The notes under the pieces are model-generated. The model did not search any database. It was given only the letters and a program-made list of their open reading frames with translations, and was not told where the DNA came from. Shown here one piece after another: positions 18,301-26,389 of a DNA stretch of 39,364 nucleotides; the first letter of the stretch is position 1; each line of letters begins with the position of its first letter. The position numbers and the translations under genes are program-made. This DNA comes from Bacteroidaceae bacterium (GTDB lineage Bacteria; Bacteroidota; Bacteroidia; Bacteroidales; Bacteroidaceae), in assembly GCA_017503645.1 (NCBI GenBank), contig JAFVSR010000002.1:1-39364 (forward strand), read 5' to 3'.

Positions 18301-20019
18301 TGCATATTGGCCCTCGGTGAGCGAGCCCACGATGCCCACGTCACCTTTGCCCTCGGGAGCAATGTAGCGGTCGGCCGAACGGAGCGATGTCAGTTGGTAC
18401 CAATGCTCGGCACCATCGGTGCTGGCGGTGGGCATAGACAAGGCTGTCAACAATATGTTGTTGATGGCTGTTGCCTGCGCACTTGCCTCGTCGGTTGATA
18501 TTTCGGCTTTGGCAAGCAGGGTGTTGGCTTTTGCTGCCTCTGTTGCAAAGGCAGCCATCTTGGTTGCATCGTATTGGCCCACCTCGGTACCCTCTTCAAC
18601 CATAAGGCCCTTTGCTATAGCCTGCGATACCTGGTTGCGCAAACCGGCCTGGGTGTGGCGCTTTGCAGCCTCATCGTCGCTAATCACGCTTAATGCAAGC
18701 GAGGGGAAGTCGGCCTCAAGAGCTGCCTTCATCTGCGCTGCCACCTTTACGTATCCCTTACCGCCCAAATAGTTGTTGGGGTAGAAATATGCAGTGTTGG
18801 CTACAGTGCCGTTGAGCAATGGAGTGTATATATCTACATATCCTATCTTGTCGCTTTCGCCTGCAATGGACTCCATATAAGCGTTGAGCACCGAAATGCG
18901 GTTACTGTTGTCGTCGGCATTGTTCGTGGGGCAGAGGCTCATCAAATAGAGTTTTGATGTGGGCGACTTCTCCACTATCTTATCGACCAGCGCCTTGTAG
19001 TTGGCTTTTACGGTCTCCAAGTCGGTGGTGCCGTTGGCATCGGCTGTACCTGTGTACAGGAATATGGCCTTTGCATCGGTCTTTGAAGCACCGGTTTGGG
19101 CATATGTGGCATCGACCAACTTGGATGTAGTTGCAATGTCGCCGCCATAACCCCAGGCTGTTCCACGGTTCTTTATATTGAGATTGCCAAGCAACTCCTG
19201 CCACTCGCCGTTTTTCACCATTTCATCGCCAAATACAAGAATGTCATCGGCAGCAATGGGCATCATACTGAAGTATGTGGCACGCATACCGTTTGCACCA
19301 CCAAGCCCACCATTGTTCTGCACCTCGGATGTGTTGGCAGCATACACGGTTTCAACCTTGTAATCCTCGCCCTCCTCGAGATTTTGGCAGATGGTTTCGC
19401 ACCACACCTTATAGGCTGCGGCAGTAAGATGCAGATAGTCGTAGCTCCACACACCACCGCTTGCAATGCCTGTGAGCTTGGCATAGAGGTCGATGTATGT
19501 GACATTCTCACTACCCTCGGCATAAGCCTTCACCAGCTCGTTGGTGTGCAGCCAACGCTCCTGCTGACGGTTCGACGTGTTATTGTTGAGAATACTGTAG
19601 AGATAGATTTTTGTATCGGGGTAACGCATTTGTATGCGCTCCACAATGCTCTTTACATAAGCAAGAATCTGCTCTCCCGTAAAATTAAGGCCACCACTCG
19701 ATGCAAGGTCGTTTGTACCTATCATCATAAAGACCTTTTTAGGTTTATTGACCAAATAACTCTCCAAATTATTACTCTGCTCGGTGGAGTATGTTCCCGA
19801 AACGCCACGGTTCACAATGGGCAGATAGTTGCCCTCGGAGGTTTTGAAGGCCTCGGGCCAGCAATGCATATCCGTAATGCTGTTACCCAGGAACAAGATG
19901 CTGCCCTCAGCAGGTGCAAGCACCTTGAAAGAATCGAAGCGATGATTACGGAAAGGTTCATCGGCCCACACGCACACGGCGCACACAAGGGCCAGTATCA
20001 CAAGTAACTTTCTTCTCAT
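15355..20019 (-). CDS. Secreted SGNH sialate esterase / GH33 sialidase fusion
   Basis: This 1554-residue protein is a shorter paralog of the neighbouring 2368-residue protein and lacks its LamG block. Signal peptide about 1-19. SGNH domain 1 (about 21-215) has Ser47 in G-N-S-I-T, G-T-N-D at 101-104, and D194/H197. SGNH-like domain 2 (about 240-435) has G-D-E-M with Glu266 instead of Ser. Next come a helical region, a beta-trefoil (about 537-675), an unassigned beta domain (about 685-827), a second trefoil (about 840-966) and a BNR-associated domain (about 970-1135). The GH33 propeller (about 1140-1490) has R1151 in Y-R-I-P, D1177, Asp boxes at 1189, 1258, 1326 and 1373, R1362, R1425, and Tyr1468-Glu1469. 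The type IX-like tail is at the end. All sialidase catalytic positions appear intact, so it should remove O-acetyl groups and then sialic acid. It is first gene of the operon. Confidence 0.85.
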   Translation of the reverse strand: MRRKLLVILALVCAVCVWADEPFRNHRFDSFKVLAPAEGSILFLGNSITDMHCWPEAFKTSEGNYLPIVNRGVSGTYSTEQSNNLESYLVNKPKKVFMMIGTNDLASSGGLNFTGEQILAYVKSIVERIQMRYPDTKIYLYSILNNNTSNRQQERWLHTNELVKAYAEGSENVTYIDLYAKLTGIASGGVWSYDYLHLTAAAYKVWCETICQNLEEGEDYKVETVYAANTSEVQNNGGLGGANGMRATYFSMMPIAADDILVFGDEMVKNGEWQELLGNLNIKNRGTAWGYGGDIATTSKLVDATYAQTGASKTDAKAIFLYTGTADANGTTDLETVKANYKALVDKIVEKSPTSKLYLMSLCPTNNADDNSNRISVLNAYMESIAGESDKIGYVDIYTPLLNGTVANTAYFYPNNYLGGKGYVKVAAQMKAALEADFPSLALSVISDDEAAKRHTQAGLRNQVSQAIAKGLMVEEGTEVGQYDATKMAAFATEAAKANTLLAKAEISTDEASAQATAINNILLTALSMPTASTDGAEHWYQLTSLRSADRYIAPEGKGDVGIVGSLTEGQYASSMWKFVSRGDNTFDIVNREYNTYLNPVANYNTQLFAATARPTKGWTVSYANTMGYYIISSGEVQLNQTGSPQNYALYNWSANANKGTDRADQGCQLKITVAPEPAERPSTPASIEYVVDKANGNLYRGTSANQAWNSAWKSNATPQLQFSCGANNMNWQGNNVQMMTGSATTSTYTLAPPAGYVIEEYSFTFANNGHSTGLSLTMSDGKAYTTSTVAKTLSATKQKLSSVSFTLSGANGNGVVLTDFTVKVKEDKQEKPQVSTEENQYWYYITSAATNTYCKDKVIYYDREAERMRFGDKSFSADRVWSFWEKDGKLAIKNYRGEYIGTAGGGTGGSTAFGIATGANHIYTIQSAYDYFIIKDTGVELHAQEAGQVIVRWGSAAGNASLWRFDEVDVSSPEAMVSNTSVQQGKVSTGIGNVNQPIVRSNIRVSGLTGSCDFQGVKGKFIGTNSADITNVKAYFATNARELFIDAENKMTWREQNGEQYGEAVSLASDGTFTITGSKELLPGDHYLWITYDIATDAKEGNTVDAEILGYTVDGNEIEEAIGNPAHAVTIFLSEGAVLMPMDKGSLYYRIPAITVTRDGKRLVTLTDDRKGHNSDLPSHCYLVAQYSEDLGKTWSDPVTVAGTATTGGNYGHGDASIVTNRDNGEIVGIMTSAGTYGHGFFAGTAAEPPRWKTITSRDGGLTWEAPVDHTDDLFGANCSNPNTNSWKSGFSGSGAALQKRDGTLVSSFVNREADNSQNFYFFMSDDGGKNWYVSGTSGTKSADEPKTLERNNGDLAISVRASGYNYYNYTSDNGATWHNPSQTRFTSGISGNACDGEYMVWCSTLEGNPWDIALQTLPNSGSRQNVSIALSTDEGATFGSPKTICPRGSAYSAAVVLPDGTLGVYYEENGLFGGYTMRFVRFSLDWASGGKYKFTDEAPFKPIKSTADTTGVDSIEAEGTSAGDGRIYDIFGRPVENPTKGIYIINGKKVVY

Positions 20020-20107
20020 AAATTAATTTTTAACGGTTAGTTCTAAGTTTTATCGTTTATATCTCTTTCTGCTTGGAACAGTTGCAAAGGCAAACTACTC
20101 CAATTTA

Positions 20108-20115
20108 CAAATATA
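20108..20115 (-). promoter_or_regulatory. -7 promoter box for the esterase-sialidase operon
   Basis: The minus strand reads TATATTTG, an exact TAnnTTTG match, about 90 bases upstream of the start at 20019. That predicts a fairly long leader. A TTTAC about 19 bases upstream is a weak -33 candidate. The rest of 20020-20222 is AT-rich with no gene seen. Confidence 0.45.
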
Positions 20116-20222
20116 TAAATTATGATATATTAAGTAAATTTTTTGCAGGCATTTTAAGGATAAATAGAACTTTTTATGATATATATACAACTTGCAACAC
20201 ATATAATGTATGTATATACAAT

Positions 20223-20247
20223 AAAAGCAGGGCTTGGCCCTGCTTTT
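20223..20247. terminator. Bidirectional hairpin terminator
   Basis: Perfect 11-bp stem (AAAAGCAGGGC / GCCCTGCTTTT) with a 3-base loop, with A and T runs on either side. It lies 24 bases after the stop of the NagB-like gene, so it should end the sulfatase operon. Confidence 0.85.
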
Positions 20248-20270
20248 ACCTGTTTAATATTATCAAACCT

Positions 20271-22193
20271 TTACAGCAACTTCACAAACACCTCAATTGC
20301 CTGATACTCGGCCAAGCCGATTTTATCGAACAACTGCGCAGTGCCCTGCATACGATCCTCGGCACGTTGCCAGAACTCGCGTGCATCCTCGCCGGGGAAG
20401 GGAACAATATCCTTCTGCGACAGGTGGCGGAAGATGGCATGGCGCTTGCGTATCATCTCCTCGGGGCTCAACGGCACTGCCATATCGGCAACTGCCAAAT
20501 CCCACTCCTGCCAAGCACCGCGGTAGAGCCAGATGTGGCACTCCTTGGCCCAATCCTCGTCTTTAACCTCTTCCCAGGCACGCAGAACGGCCTCTATGCA
20601 TACACGGTGTGTTCCGTGAGGGTCGGTGAGGTCGCCGGCGGCGTAAATCTGGTGGGGCTTCACCTGGCGCATAAGAGCCTTTACAATCTCAATGTCATCG
20701 TCGCTCAACTGCCCTTTCTTTATGCCGCCCGTCTCGTAGAATGGGAGGTTAAGGAAGTGAGCGTTTGTGCGGTCGTCGAGACCGATGGAGCGGCAGGCTG
20801 CGCGTGCCTCGGCACGGCGTATGGCACCCTTGAGGTTGAGCAGAGCGCGCGGCTCGGGCTCGCCGGGCTTTTTGTTGGCAATGATTTCGCGTATCTCGTC
20901 GAACTTGTCGCCAAAGCCCATTTCGCGGGCTGTGTCGATGTTCTGCAACACCACATCGTCGTAAACGGCCACGTTACCCGATGTCTGATATGCAACGTGC
21001 ACATCGTGCCCCTGCTCTATGAGGCGGTTGAAGGTGCCACCCATTGAGATAACATCATCGTCGGGGTGCGGCGAGAATATTATCACGCGTTTGGGGAAGG
21101 GTGTAGATGAGACGGGGCGTGTGCTGTCGTCGGCATTAGGTTTGCCACCGGGCCAACCCGATATTATATGCTGCAACTCATTAAACACTCTGATGTTTAT
21201 CTGGTCGTAGGTATCGACACGCTCCAGGAGGTCGGACAATGAGTTTTTGATATAATCCTGATAGGTTAATTTAAGGATGGGTTTATCTACCACCTGGCAG
21301 AGCCAGATAACAGCCTTGCGTATGAGCTTGGAGGTCCACTCTGTGGGTGGTGCAACAAGCCACGGCTCCTTGACGCGGGTGAGTTCCTGCGCCGCAGCCT
21401 CGTCTATCACCACCTGTATGTTGCGGTGCTCCTGCAGGTATGTTGCCGGATAATTTTCGGACACAACGCCCTCGATAAGTTCTTTTGCTATGGCGGTTTT
21501 CTCCTCACCCCACATCATAAGCACCACCTTTTTGGCACTCATTATGGTGTCCATACCCATAGTGATTGCTGTTTTGGGCACATCGTTGGGATTTGAGAAG
21601 AACTTGTTTTGTGTGCGGCGCGAATTGTAGCTCAATTGCACAAGACGGGTTGTGGATTTTGAGTATGTACCGGGTTCGTTGAAACCAACCTGGCCAAGCT
21701 CGCCCACGCCCATAATCATCAAATCAACCTTGCCACGCACCATCTGCTCATACTTATTGCAATACTCATTCACCTGCTCGCGAGGTACTGTGCCGTCGGG
21801 GAAATGTACATTCTTGGGATCTATATCTACATACTTGAGGAAATCCTCGTACACGCGGTGATTGCGGCTCTGGGGGTTTTCGGGAGTCATAGGATAGAAC
21901 TCGTCGAGGCTGTAAACCTCCACGTTCTTGAAACTCACCTCGCCCGCCTTGTAGCGGTTAACCAACTCGGTGTAGAGGCCCAACGGAGTGCGGCCCGTTG
22001 AAAGACCTAACACAAAGAGACCGTCAACCTTGTGGTTGTTTATCGCTTTTACCACCATATCGGCAGCGCGCTGCGCACCTTCGGCAGCTGTGGGTGATAT
22101 AATGGTGGGCACCTTCTCGAATTTGCATATACTCTCGAGTGATGCAGAGACAGGCAACTCGCCTATCTTTGGAAGTACAAATTTTGGGTTCAT
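20271..22193 (-). CDS. NagB-like glucosamine-6-phosphate deaminase / PIG-L deacetylase fusion
   Basis: This 640-residue cytoplasmic protein has two enzyme folds. Residues about 25-290 are NagB-like, with L-G-L-S-T-G-R-T-P (sugar-phosphate loop), S-L-D-E-F-Y-P (Asp97, the position of the catalytic base D72 of E. coli NagB), and G-V-G-E-L-G-Q-V-G-F-N-E-P at 162-174. In this last motif the E. coli D141 and H143 equivalents are Leu166 and Gln168, while Glu173 (E148) is kept. Residues about 370-560 are PIG-L/LmbE-like, with S-P-H-P-D-D-D (376-380) and D-P-H-G-T-H-R (524-530) as zinc ligands. Long NagB-PIG-L fusions are known in Bacteroidetes. The likely role is in amino-sugar phosphate metabolism, but the altered active site makes classical deamination uncertain. 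It is third in the operon, 44 bases after the sulfatase-maturase gene. Confidence 0.8.
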   Translation of the reverse strand: MNPKFVLPKIGELPVSASLESICKFEKVPTIISPTAAEGAQRAADMVVKAINNHKVDGLFVLGLSTGRTPLGLYTELVNRYKAGEVSFKNVEVYSLDEFYPMTPENPQSRNHRVYEDFLKYVDIDPKNVHFPDGTVPREQVNEYCNKYEQMVRGKVDLMIMGVGELGQVGFNEPGTYSKSTTRLVQLSYNSRRTQNKFFSNPNDVPKTAITMGMDTIMSAKKVVLMMWGEEKTAIAKELIEGVVSENYPATYLQEHRNIQVVIDEAAAQELTRVKEPWLVAPPTEWTSKLIRKAVIWLCQVVDKPILKLTYQDYIKNSLSDLLERVDTYDQINIRVFNELQHIISGWPGGKPNADDSTRPVSSTPFPKRVIIFSPHPDDDVISMGGTFNRLIEQGHDVHVAYQTSGNVAVYDDVVLQNIDTAREMGFGDKFDEIREIIANKKPGEPEPRALLNLKGAIRRAEARAACRSIGLDDRTNAHFLNLPFYETGGIKKGQLSDDDIEIVKALMRQVKPHQIYAAGDLTDPHGTHRVCIEAVLRAWEEVKDEDWAKECHIWLYRGAWQEWDLAVADMAVPLSPEEMIRKRHAIFRHLSQKDIVPFPGEDAREFWQRAEDRMQGTAQLFDKIGLAEYQAIEVFVKLL

Positions 22194-22237
22194 ATTATTT
22201 CTTTTTGTTAGTTATACATTATATATATGTTATTCTT

Positions 22238-23482
22238 TTATTTTTCGCGGTTCATAACAAGTGCCGGCGACTCTCCTTTGTCGAGCATTGTTTTCATATA
22301 ACGCATTGCCGAATCGCTGTGTTTGAAAAACATTTTGTAACCCTCACACAGCACATTCATATATGGTTCGCCGTTCTTTGCATAGCCAAAGCGGTGCTTG
22401 GGGCACTCGCCCTTGCACAGGAAATAGTAGTTGCAACGCTTGCACTCCATAGGCAATGCCTCGCGCTTGTCGCGGCCGAATGCCTGTTGCTCCTCGCTCC
22501 TGTACATATCCACCAAAGGTTTCTCGGTGATGTTGCCCAAGCGGTATTCGGGATATACGAAGTGGTCGCACGAATAGACATCGCCGTTGTGTTCCACCAC
22601 AAGGCCGTCGCCACACACGTCGCAGAAGGCGCAAAGCGATGGCGGCACACCGTACCAGTTGGAGAGTGTAATATCGAACAGCTGCACAAAGTAGCTGCCC
22701 ACGTCACGTTTTATCCATTCATCGAACACATCGCACATAAAGCGGCCGTAGCCGAGGGCCGACACCGACCAAGGAGCCTCAACGGCATCCTCCTCGTCGG
22801 GCGAAACTATGAGCGGCCTGCGCCCCTCACGCAGCTTCACATATTCCACCACGGGCAGGAATTGCATAAAGTGGTTTATGGAACGGAGGAACTTATATAC
22901 TTCGGCTCCACGCCCCTCGCTGCGTTTGTTCACGGTGGATAGCAAATTGAACTCCACGCCACGCTGTGTAAACAACTCGGCCGCCTTCATAACGCGGGAG
23001 AAGGTGGGGGCACCGCCGCAGTCGCGGCGAAATGCATCGTGTATATCCTCGGGACCGTCGAGCGAGAGGCCCACAAGGAAATTGTTGTCGGCAAAAAAGC
23101 GGCACCAATCCTCGTTCACCAGTATGCCGTTTGTCTGCAAGGTGTTCTCTATTGTCTTGTCGCCTGCATATTTCTTTTGCAGCTCCATTGCCTTCTCAAA
23201 GAAGGGAAGGCCCGCCATAAGCGGCTCGCCACCGTGCCAACAGAAACTTATATTCTGCTGCGATGCGCCCTCTATGTACTGCCGTATGTACGTTTCGAGC
23301 AGTTCGTCGCTCATCTTGGGCATAGAGCCGTTGTATATGTCGGCCTTGTCGCGGTAGTAACAATAGTTGCAGTCGAGGTTGCACGCCGAGCCTATCGGCT
23401 TTACCATAGTGCCGAAGGCCGGTGCGCGCCTCATCTTTGCAACATCGACGAGGTTCAAATTGTTCCTCTTGTTACTCTTCAT
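22238..23482 (-). CDS. Anaerobic sulfatase-maturating enzyme (radical SAM)
   Basis: The 414-residue enzyme converts the active-site Ser or Cys of sulfatases to formylglycine. The radical SAM motif is C-N-L-D-C-N-Y-C (Cys34, 38, 41), with G-G-E-P at 84-87. A C-terminal SPASM-type region carries the cysteines of two auxiliary Fe-S clusters: C284, C287, C290, C305, then C347, C350, C356, C360 and C379 (pattern C-x2-C-x5-C-x3-C). Length matches the anSME family. The gene begins 6 bases after the sulfatase stop, so the enzyme and its substrate are made together. The neighbouring sulfatase carries a Ser-type site, which this class, unlike the aerobic FGE, can modify. Confidence 0.92.
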   Translation of the reverse strand: MKSNKRNNLNLVDVAKMRRAPAFGTMVKPIGSACNLDCNYCYYRDKADIYNGSMPKMSDELLETYIRQYIEGASQQNISFCWHGGEPLMAGLPFFEKAMELQKKYAGDKTIENTLQTNGILVNEDWCRFFADNNFLVGLSLDGPEDIHDAFRRDCGGAPTFSRVMKAAELFTQRGVEFNLLSTVNKRSEGRGAEVYKFLRSINHFMQFLPVVEYVKLREGRRPLIVSPDEEDAVEAPWSVSALGYGRFMCDVFDEWIKRDVGSYFVQLFDITLSNWYGVPPSLCAFCDVCGDGLVVEHNGDVYSCDHFVYPEYRLGNITEKPLVDMYRSEEQQAFGRDKREALPMECKRCNYYFLCKGECPKHRFGYAKNGEPYMNVLCEGYKMFFKHSDSAMRYMKTMLDKGESPALVMNREK

Positions 23483-23488
23483 TACGTT

Positions 23489-25063
23489 TTATTCTTGTAT
23501 GAATTGCTGCTCGCCATACATTATCTGCAGGTTGCGCAATTTTGCTTTAAGGCTGTCGGTAAGCTGTTCTGTGCCGGCTTGGCCGTAAATATTGTTCAAT
23601 TCGTTCTTGTCTGCAGCAAGGTCGAAGAGCTCCCACTCGCTGTAATTCTCGCCATAGAAATGGATGAGTTTGTACTGCTCGGTGCGCACACCGTAATGCG
23701 GGCGCACTGCGTGCTCGGCGGGATATTCATAATAGTGGTAGTATAGAGCGTCGCGTTTGGGGTTCCACTGCTCGCCTTTCAGGAGCGGCAGCAAAGACTC
23801 TCCCTGAATATCGGCGGGCACGGGAACACCGGCAGCCTCCAATATTGTGGGCGCATAGTCGATATTCTGCACAAGCTGTGTCACATCGCCCTTCACGCCA
23901 CCGGGAAGGCGCATAAGCAACGGAGTGCGGAAGGACTCCTCGTACATAAAGCGCTTGTCGAACCAGCCGTGTTCACCCATATAAAATCCCTGGTCCGATG
24001 TATAGACGATGAGGGTGTTGTCCATAAGGTCGTTGGCCTCAAGATAGTCGAGCACCACACCAATGTTTCTATCTACCGAAGTAATCACACGCAGATAGTC
24101 GCGCATATATTGCTGGAATTTCCAGGCATCGAGTTCCTTGCCCTTGAGCCCGGCAGCCTTAAAGGCAGCTATCACCTTGTCGTAGTGGGCATCCCAGGCA
24201 GCCTTCTGTTCGGGGTCCATAGTGCGATACATACGGCGGCCCCACTCCTCGAGGTCGGCACGCGAGTGTATTGTGCTGTCCTTGTCGGCCATCTTAAGGT
24301 CGTATATTATATCCATATCCTTGGAGATGGACATCTTTTGCTCCGAAGCGGCACGGCGGCCCTTGTAGTCGTCGTAGAAGGTTTCGGGCAACGGGAAGTT
24401 GGTGTCGGTAAAGAGATCGAAGTCACAAGTATCGGGCATCCAGGTGCGGTGGGGCGCCTTGTGATGCAGAAGCAGACAGAACGGTTTGTTCTTGTCGCGC
24501 TGCGAAGAGAGCCACTCGATGGCAAGGTCTGTGGTGACATTGGTTGCATAGCCCTTGCGCTGCACCTTCTCGCCATTGCATATAAACGTGGGGTTGTAGT
24601 AGTCGCCCTGCCCTATGAGGATATCCCAATGATTGAAGCCTGTGGGGTCCGATGTGAGGTGCCACTTACCTATGACGGCTGTTTCGTAGCCCTGCTGCTG
24701 CAACAGCTTGGGGAATGTTTGCTGGCTGCCGTCGAACGAAGAGCTGTTATCGGTGAAACCGTTGGTGAAGCTATGTTTGCCGGTGAGCATACAGGCACGC
24801 GAAGGGCCGCTTATGGAGTTGGCCACAAAGCTGTTTGTAAAACGCACGCCGTCAGCCGCTATGCGGTCGATATTCGGGGTTTGTATGTAGGTTGTGTCGT
24901 AGGCGCTAATTGTCTTGTAGGAGTGGTCGTCGCACATAATATAAAGAATATTCAAGGGCTTTTGCTCCTTCACCTGTTCACTACACCCTGCAAAAGGCAT
25001 TACCGCTGCACCTGCCATTGAGAGGCACAGCATCTGCTTGGTTTTGTCAAAAAAATCATTCAT
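23489..25063 (-). CDS. Ser-type sulfatase lipoprotein, likely N-acetylglucosamine-6-sulfatase
   Basis: This 524-residue sulfatase of the S1 (alkaline phosphatase-like) family has a signal sequence ending in P-F-A-G-C (Cys27), which suggests a lipoprotein. The metal-site aspartates are in M-C-D-D-H (about 43-47). The formylglycine site is S-G-P-S-R with Ser85, followed by M-L-T-G-K. D-Q-G-F-Y-M-G-E-H-G-W supplies C-terminal metal ligands. The overall pattern (D-Y-L-R-V-I-T-S-V-D-R-N-I-G, F-M-Y-E-E-S-F-R-T-P) resembles mucin-desulfating GlcNAc-6-O-sulfatases (subfamily S1_11), but the substrate is inferred. It is first in the operon with the maturase and the NagB-like fusion. Confidence 0.87.
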   Translation of the reverse strand: MNDFFDKTKQMLCLSMAGAAVMPFAGCSEQVKEQKPLNILYIMCDDHSYKTISAYDTTYIQTPNIDRIAADGVRFTNSFVANSISGPSRACMLTGKHSFTNGFTDNSSSFDGSQQTFPKLLQQQGYETAVIGKWHLTSDPTGFNHWDILIGQGDYYNPTFICNGEKVQRKGYATNVTTDLAIEWLSSQRDKNKPFCLLLHHKAPHRTWMPDTCDFDLFTDTNFPLPETFYDDYKGRRAASEQKMSISKDMDIIYDLKMADKDSTIHSRADLEEWGRRMYRTMDPEQKAAWDAHYDKVIAAFKAAGLKGKELDAWKFQQYMRDYLRVITSVDRNIGVVLDYLEANDLMDNTLIVYTSDQGFYMGEHGWFDKRFMYEESFRTPLLMRLPGGVKGDVTQLVQNIDYAPTILEAAGVPVPADIQGESLLPLLKGEQWNPKRDALYYHYYEYPAEHAVRPHYGVRTEQYKLIHFYGENYSEWELFDLAADKNELNNIYGQAGTEQLTDSLKAKLRNLQIMYGEQQFIQE

Positions 25064-25111
25064 AGCTATATAGATTTATAATAAATTTTGTCAAAAACAC
25101 ATTTCCATAGG

Positions 25112-25119
25112 CAAATATA
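25112..25119 (-). promoter_or_regulatory. -7 promoter box for the sulfatase operon
   Basis: The minus strand reads TATATTTG (TAnnTTTG), about 50 bases upstream of the sulfatase start. No clear -33 box is seen. Confidence 0.5.
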
Positions 25120-25195
25120 AGATTTTTTATATAATAGAGGCCACGGCAACGCGTTTTTTTAATATTATATATAGTTTTTTTATGATACAATACAA

Positions 25196-25222
25196 AATTA
25201 GGCGGGCAAGGCCCGCCTAATT
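25196..25222. terminator. Hairpin terminator after the ROK kinase gene
   Basis: Perfect 12-bp stem (AATTAGGCGGGC / GCCCGCCTAATT) with a 3-base loop, 22 bases past the ROK stop. Confidence 0.85.
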
Positions 25223-25244
25223 AACCAATATTTACGAAAAAACA

Positions 25245-26207
25245 TTATTCTTTCCAACCGAGAGCAGAAGCACCAAGAACGGCAGCATCGGCACCGGGGA
25301 GCGAAGATTTAAGCACTTTCACCTTGTCTTTCCACAAGAACACCACATTTTCGTTCATACGTTTACGAATGGGTTCAAGCAATAAGTCGCCGGCGTTGGC
25401 AAGACCGCCGAAGATCACAATAGCCTCGGGAGCCGAGAAGGCGATGAAGTTGCAGAAGGCATCGCCAAGCACGTGGCCTGTGAATTCAAAGATTTCCTTG
25501 GCAAGTTCGTCGCCGGCCATGGCTGCATCGAACAACATTTTGGATGTGAGTTCGTTTATGCAGATGCTGCGCAAGGTGCTGGGTTGGTCGCGCTCCACAA
25601 GCCATTTCTTTGCTGTGCGCACGATACCTGTAGCCGATGCGTATGTCTCCAAACAATCCACACGACCACAGCCGCAAGCGCGGCCCTCGAGCACGGGAGC
25701 CGTAACGTGACCAAGCTCACCGGCAAAGCCGTCGTGACCGTAAATGAGCTGTCCGTTGGCAACAATACCGCTACCTACACCTGTACCAAGTGTGATATAG
25801 ACAAAATCCTTCATACCCTGTGCAACGCCATATTTCATTTCGCCAATGGCTGCTGCGTTGGCATCGTTTGTTACTTTGGTGGGGATTCCCGTTTTACTCT
25901 CTATGAGCCAGCCCAGGGGCACAATGCCCTTCCAGGGAAGGTTTGCAGCGTTTACAATCTCACCGGTATAGTAATTTGCCATAGGCGCACCTATACCTAT
26001 ACCCTCTATTTTTCCCTTTACATCGCACTCGGTGGCAAGTTTGTCTATCACGCGTGCAATGGTATCGGTGTACTCCTCAATCTCGGGGTGTGCCTGTGTT
26101 TTTGTAGTGTCATCTTTTGCAAGGATGTGACCTTTTGCATCTACAAGACCTATCACGGTGTTCGTACCACCAAGGTCGATTCCAATTACATACTTTTCGT
26201 TAAGCAT
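25245..26207 (-). CDS. ROK-family sugar kinase
   Basis: This 320-residue cytoplasmic ATP-dependent sugar kinase has the phosphate-binding loop G-I-D-L-G-G-T-N-T (Asp11), the catalytic N114-D115 in T-N-D-A-N-A, and a second glycine-rich loop G-T-G-V-G-S-G (141-147). E-L-G-H (164-167) and C-G-C-G-R-V-D-C-L-E (178-187) form the zinc site of ROK proteins. The family includes glucokinases, N-acetylglucosamine kinases and N-acetylmannosamine kinases, and the sequence alone does not decide. Bacteroides RokA phosphorylates hexoses including GlcNAc, which would suit a locus that releases GlcNAc and sialic acid. It is a single-gene unit, divergent from the GH20 gene. Confidence 0.88.
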   Translation of the reverse strand: MLNEKYVIGIDLGGTNTVIGLVDAKGHILAKDDTTKTQAHPEIEEYTDTIARVIDKLATECDVKGKIEGIGIGAPMANYYTGEIVNAANLPWKGIVPLGWLIESKTGIPTKVTNDANAAAIGEMKYGVAQGMKDFVYITLGTGVGSGIVANGQLIYGHDGFAGELGHVTAPVLEGRACGCGRVDCLETYASATGIVRTAKKWLVERDQPSTLRSICINELTSKMLFDAAMAGDELAKEIFEFTGHVLGDAFCNFIAFSAPEAIVIFGGLANAGDLLLEPIRKRMNENVVFLWKDKVKVLKSSLPGADAAVLGASALGWKE

Positions 26208-26256
26208 ATCGTTATTGTTTTAAGTTATAAGTTCTTTTCCAAAAGTTTCAACTTTG

Positions 26257-26264
26257 CGAATATA
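26257..26264 (-). promoter_or_regulatory. -7 promoter box (TTCG variant) for the ROK gene
   Basis: The minus strand reads TATATTCG, about 50 bases upstream of the start. It differs from TAnnTTTG only by C in the seventh position. Confidence 0.4.
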
Positions 26265-26323
26265 TAGAAAAAAAAGAACAAGTGGTATAAAATAGTGACA
26301 AAAAAACAAAAAACAGGTTTTAT

Positions 26324-26355
26324 TTTGCCTTCTTTGAGGATTTGGAGTATCTTCG
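26324..26355 (+). promoter_or_regulatory. Promoter for the GH20 gene
   Basis: A -33 TTTG (26324-26327) lies 20 bases before a -7 TATCTTCG (26348-26355), 35 bases ahead of the ATG. This is the best-formed promoter in the window. Confidence 0.6.
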
Positions 26356-26389
26356 CCAACAAATTATAAAAAACAAAATATACAACAAT

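Noticed and set aside
20271-22193. Frameshift fusion of two separate genes
   Set aside because: The frame runs through with a linker of about 80 residues, and this two-domain order is known in Bacteroidetes.
23969-25021. Plus-strand open frame of 350 codons opposite the sulfatase gene
   Set aside because: It is antisense to a well-supported sulfatase. The frame stays open because of codon bias of the real gene.
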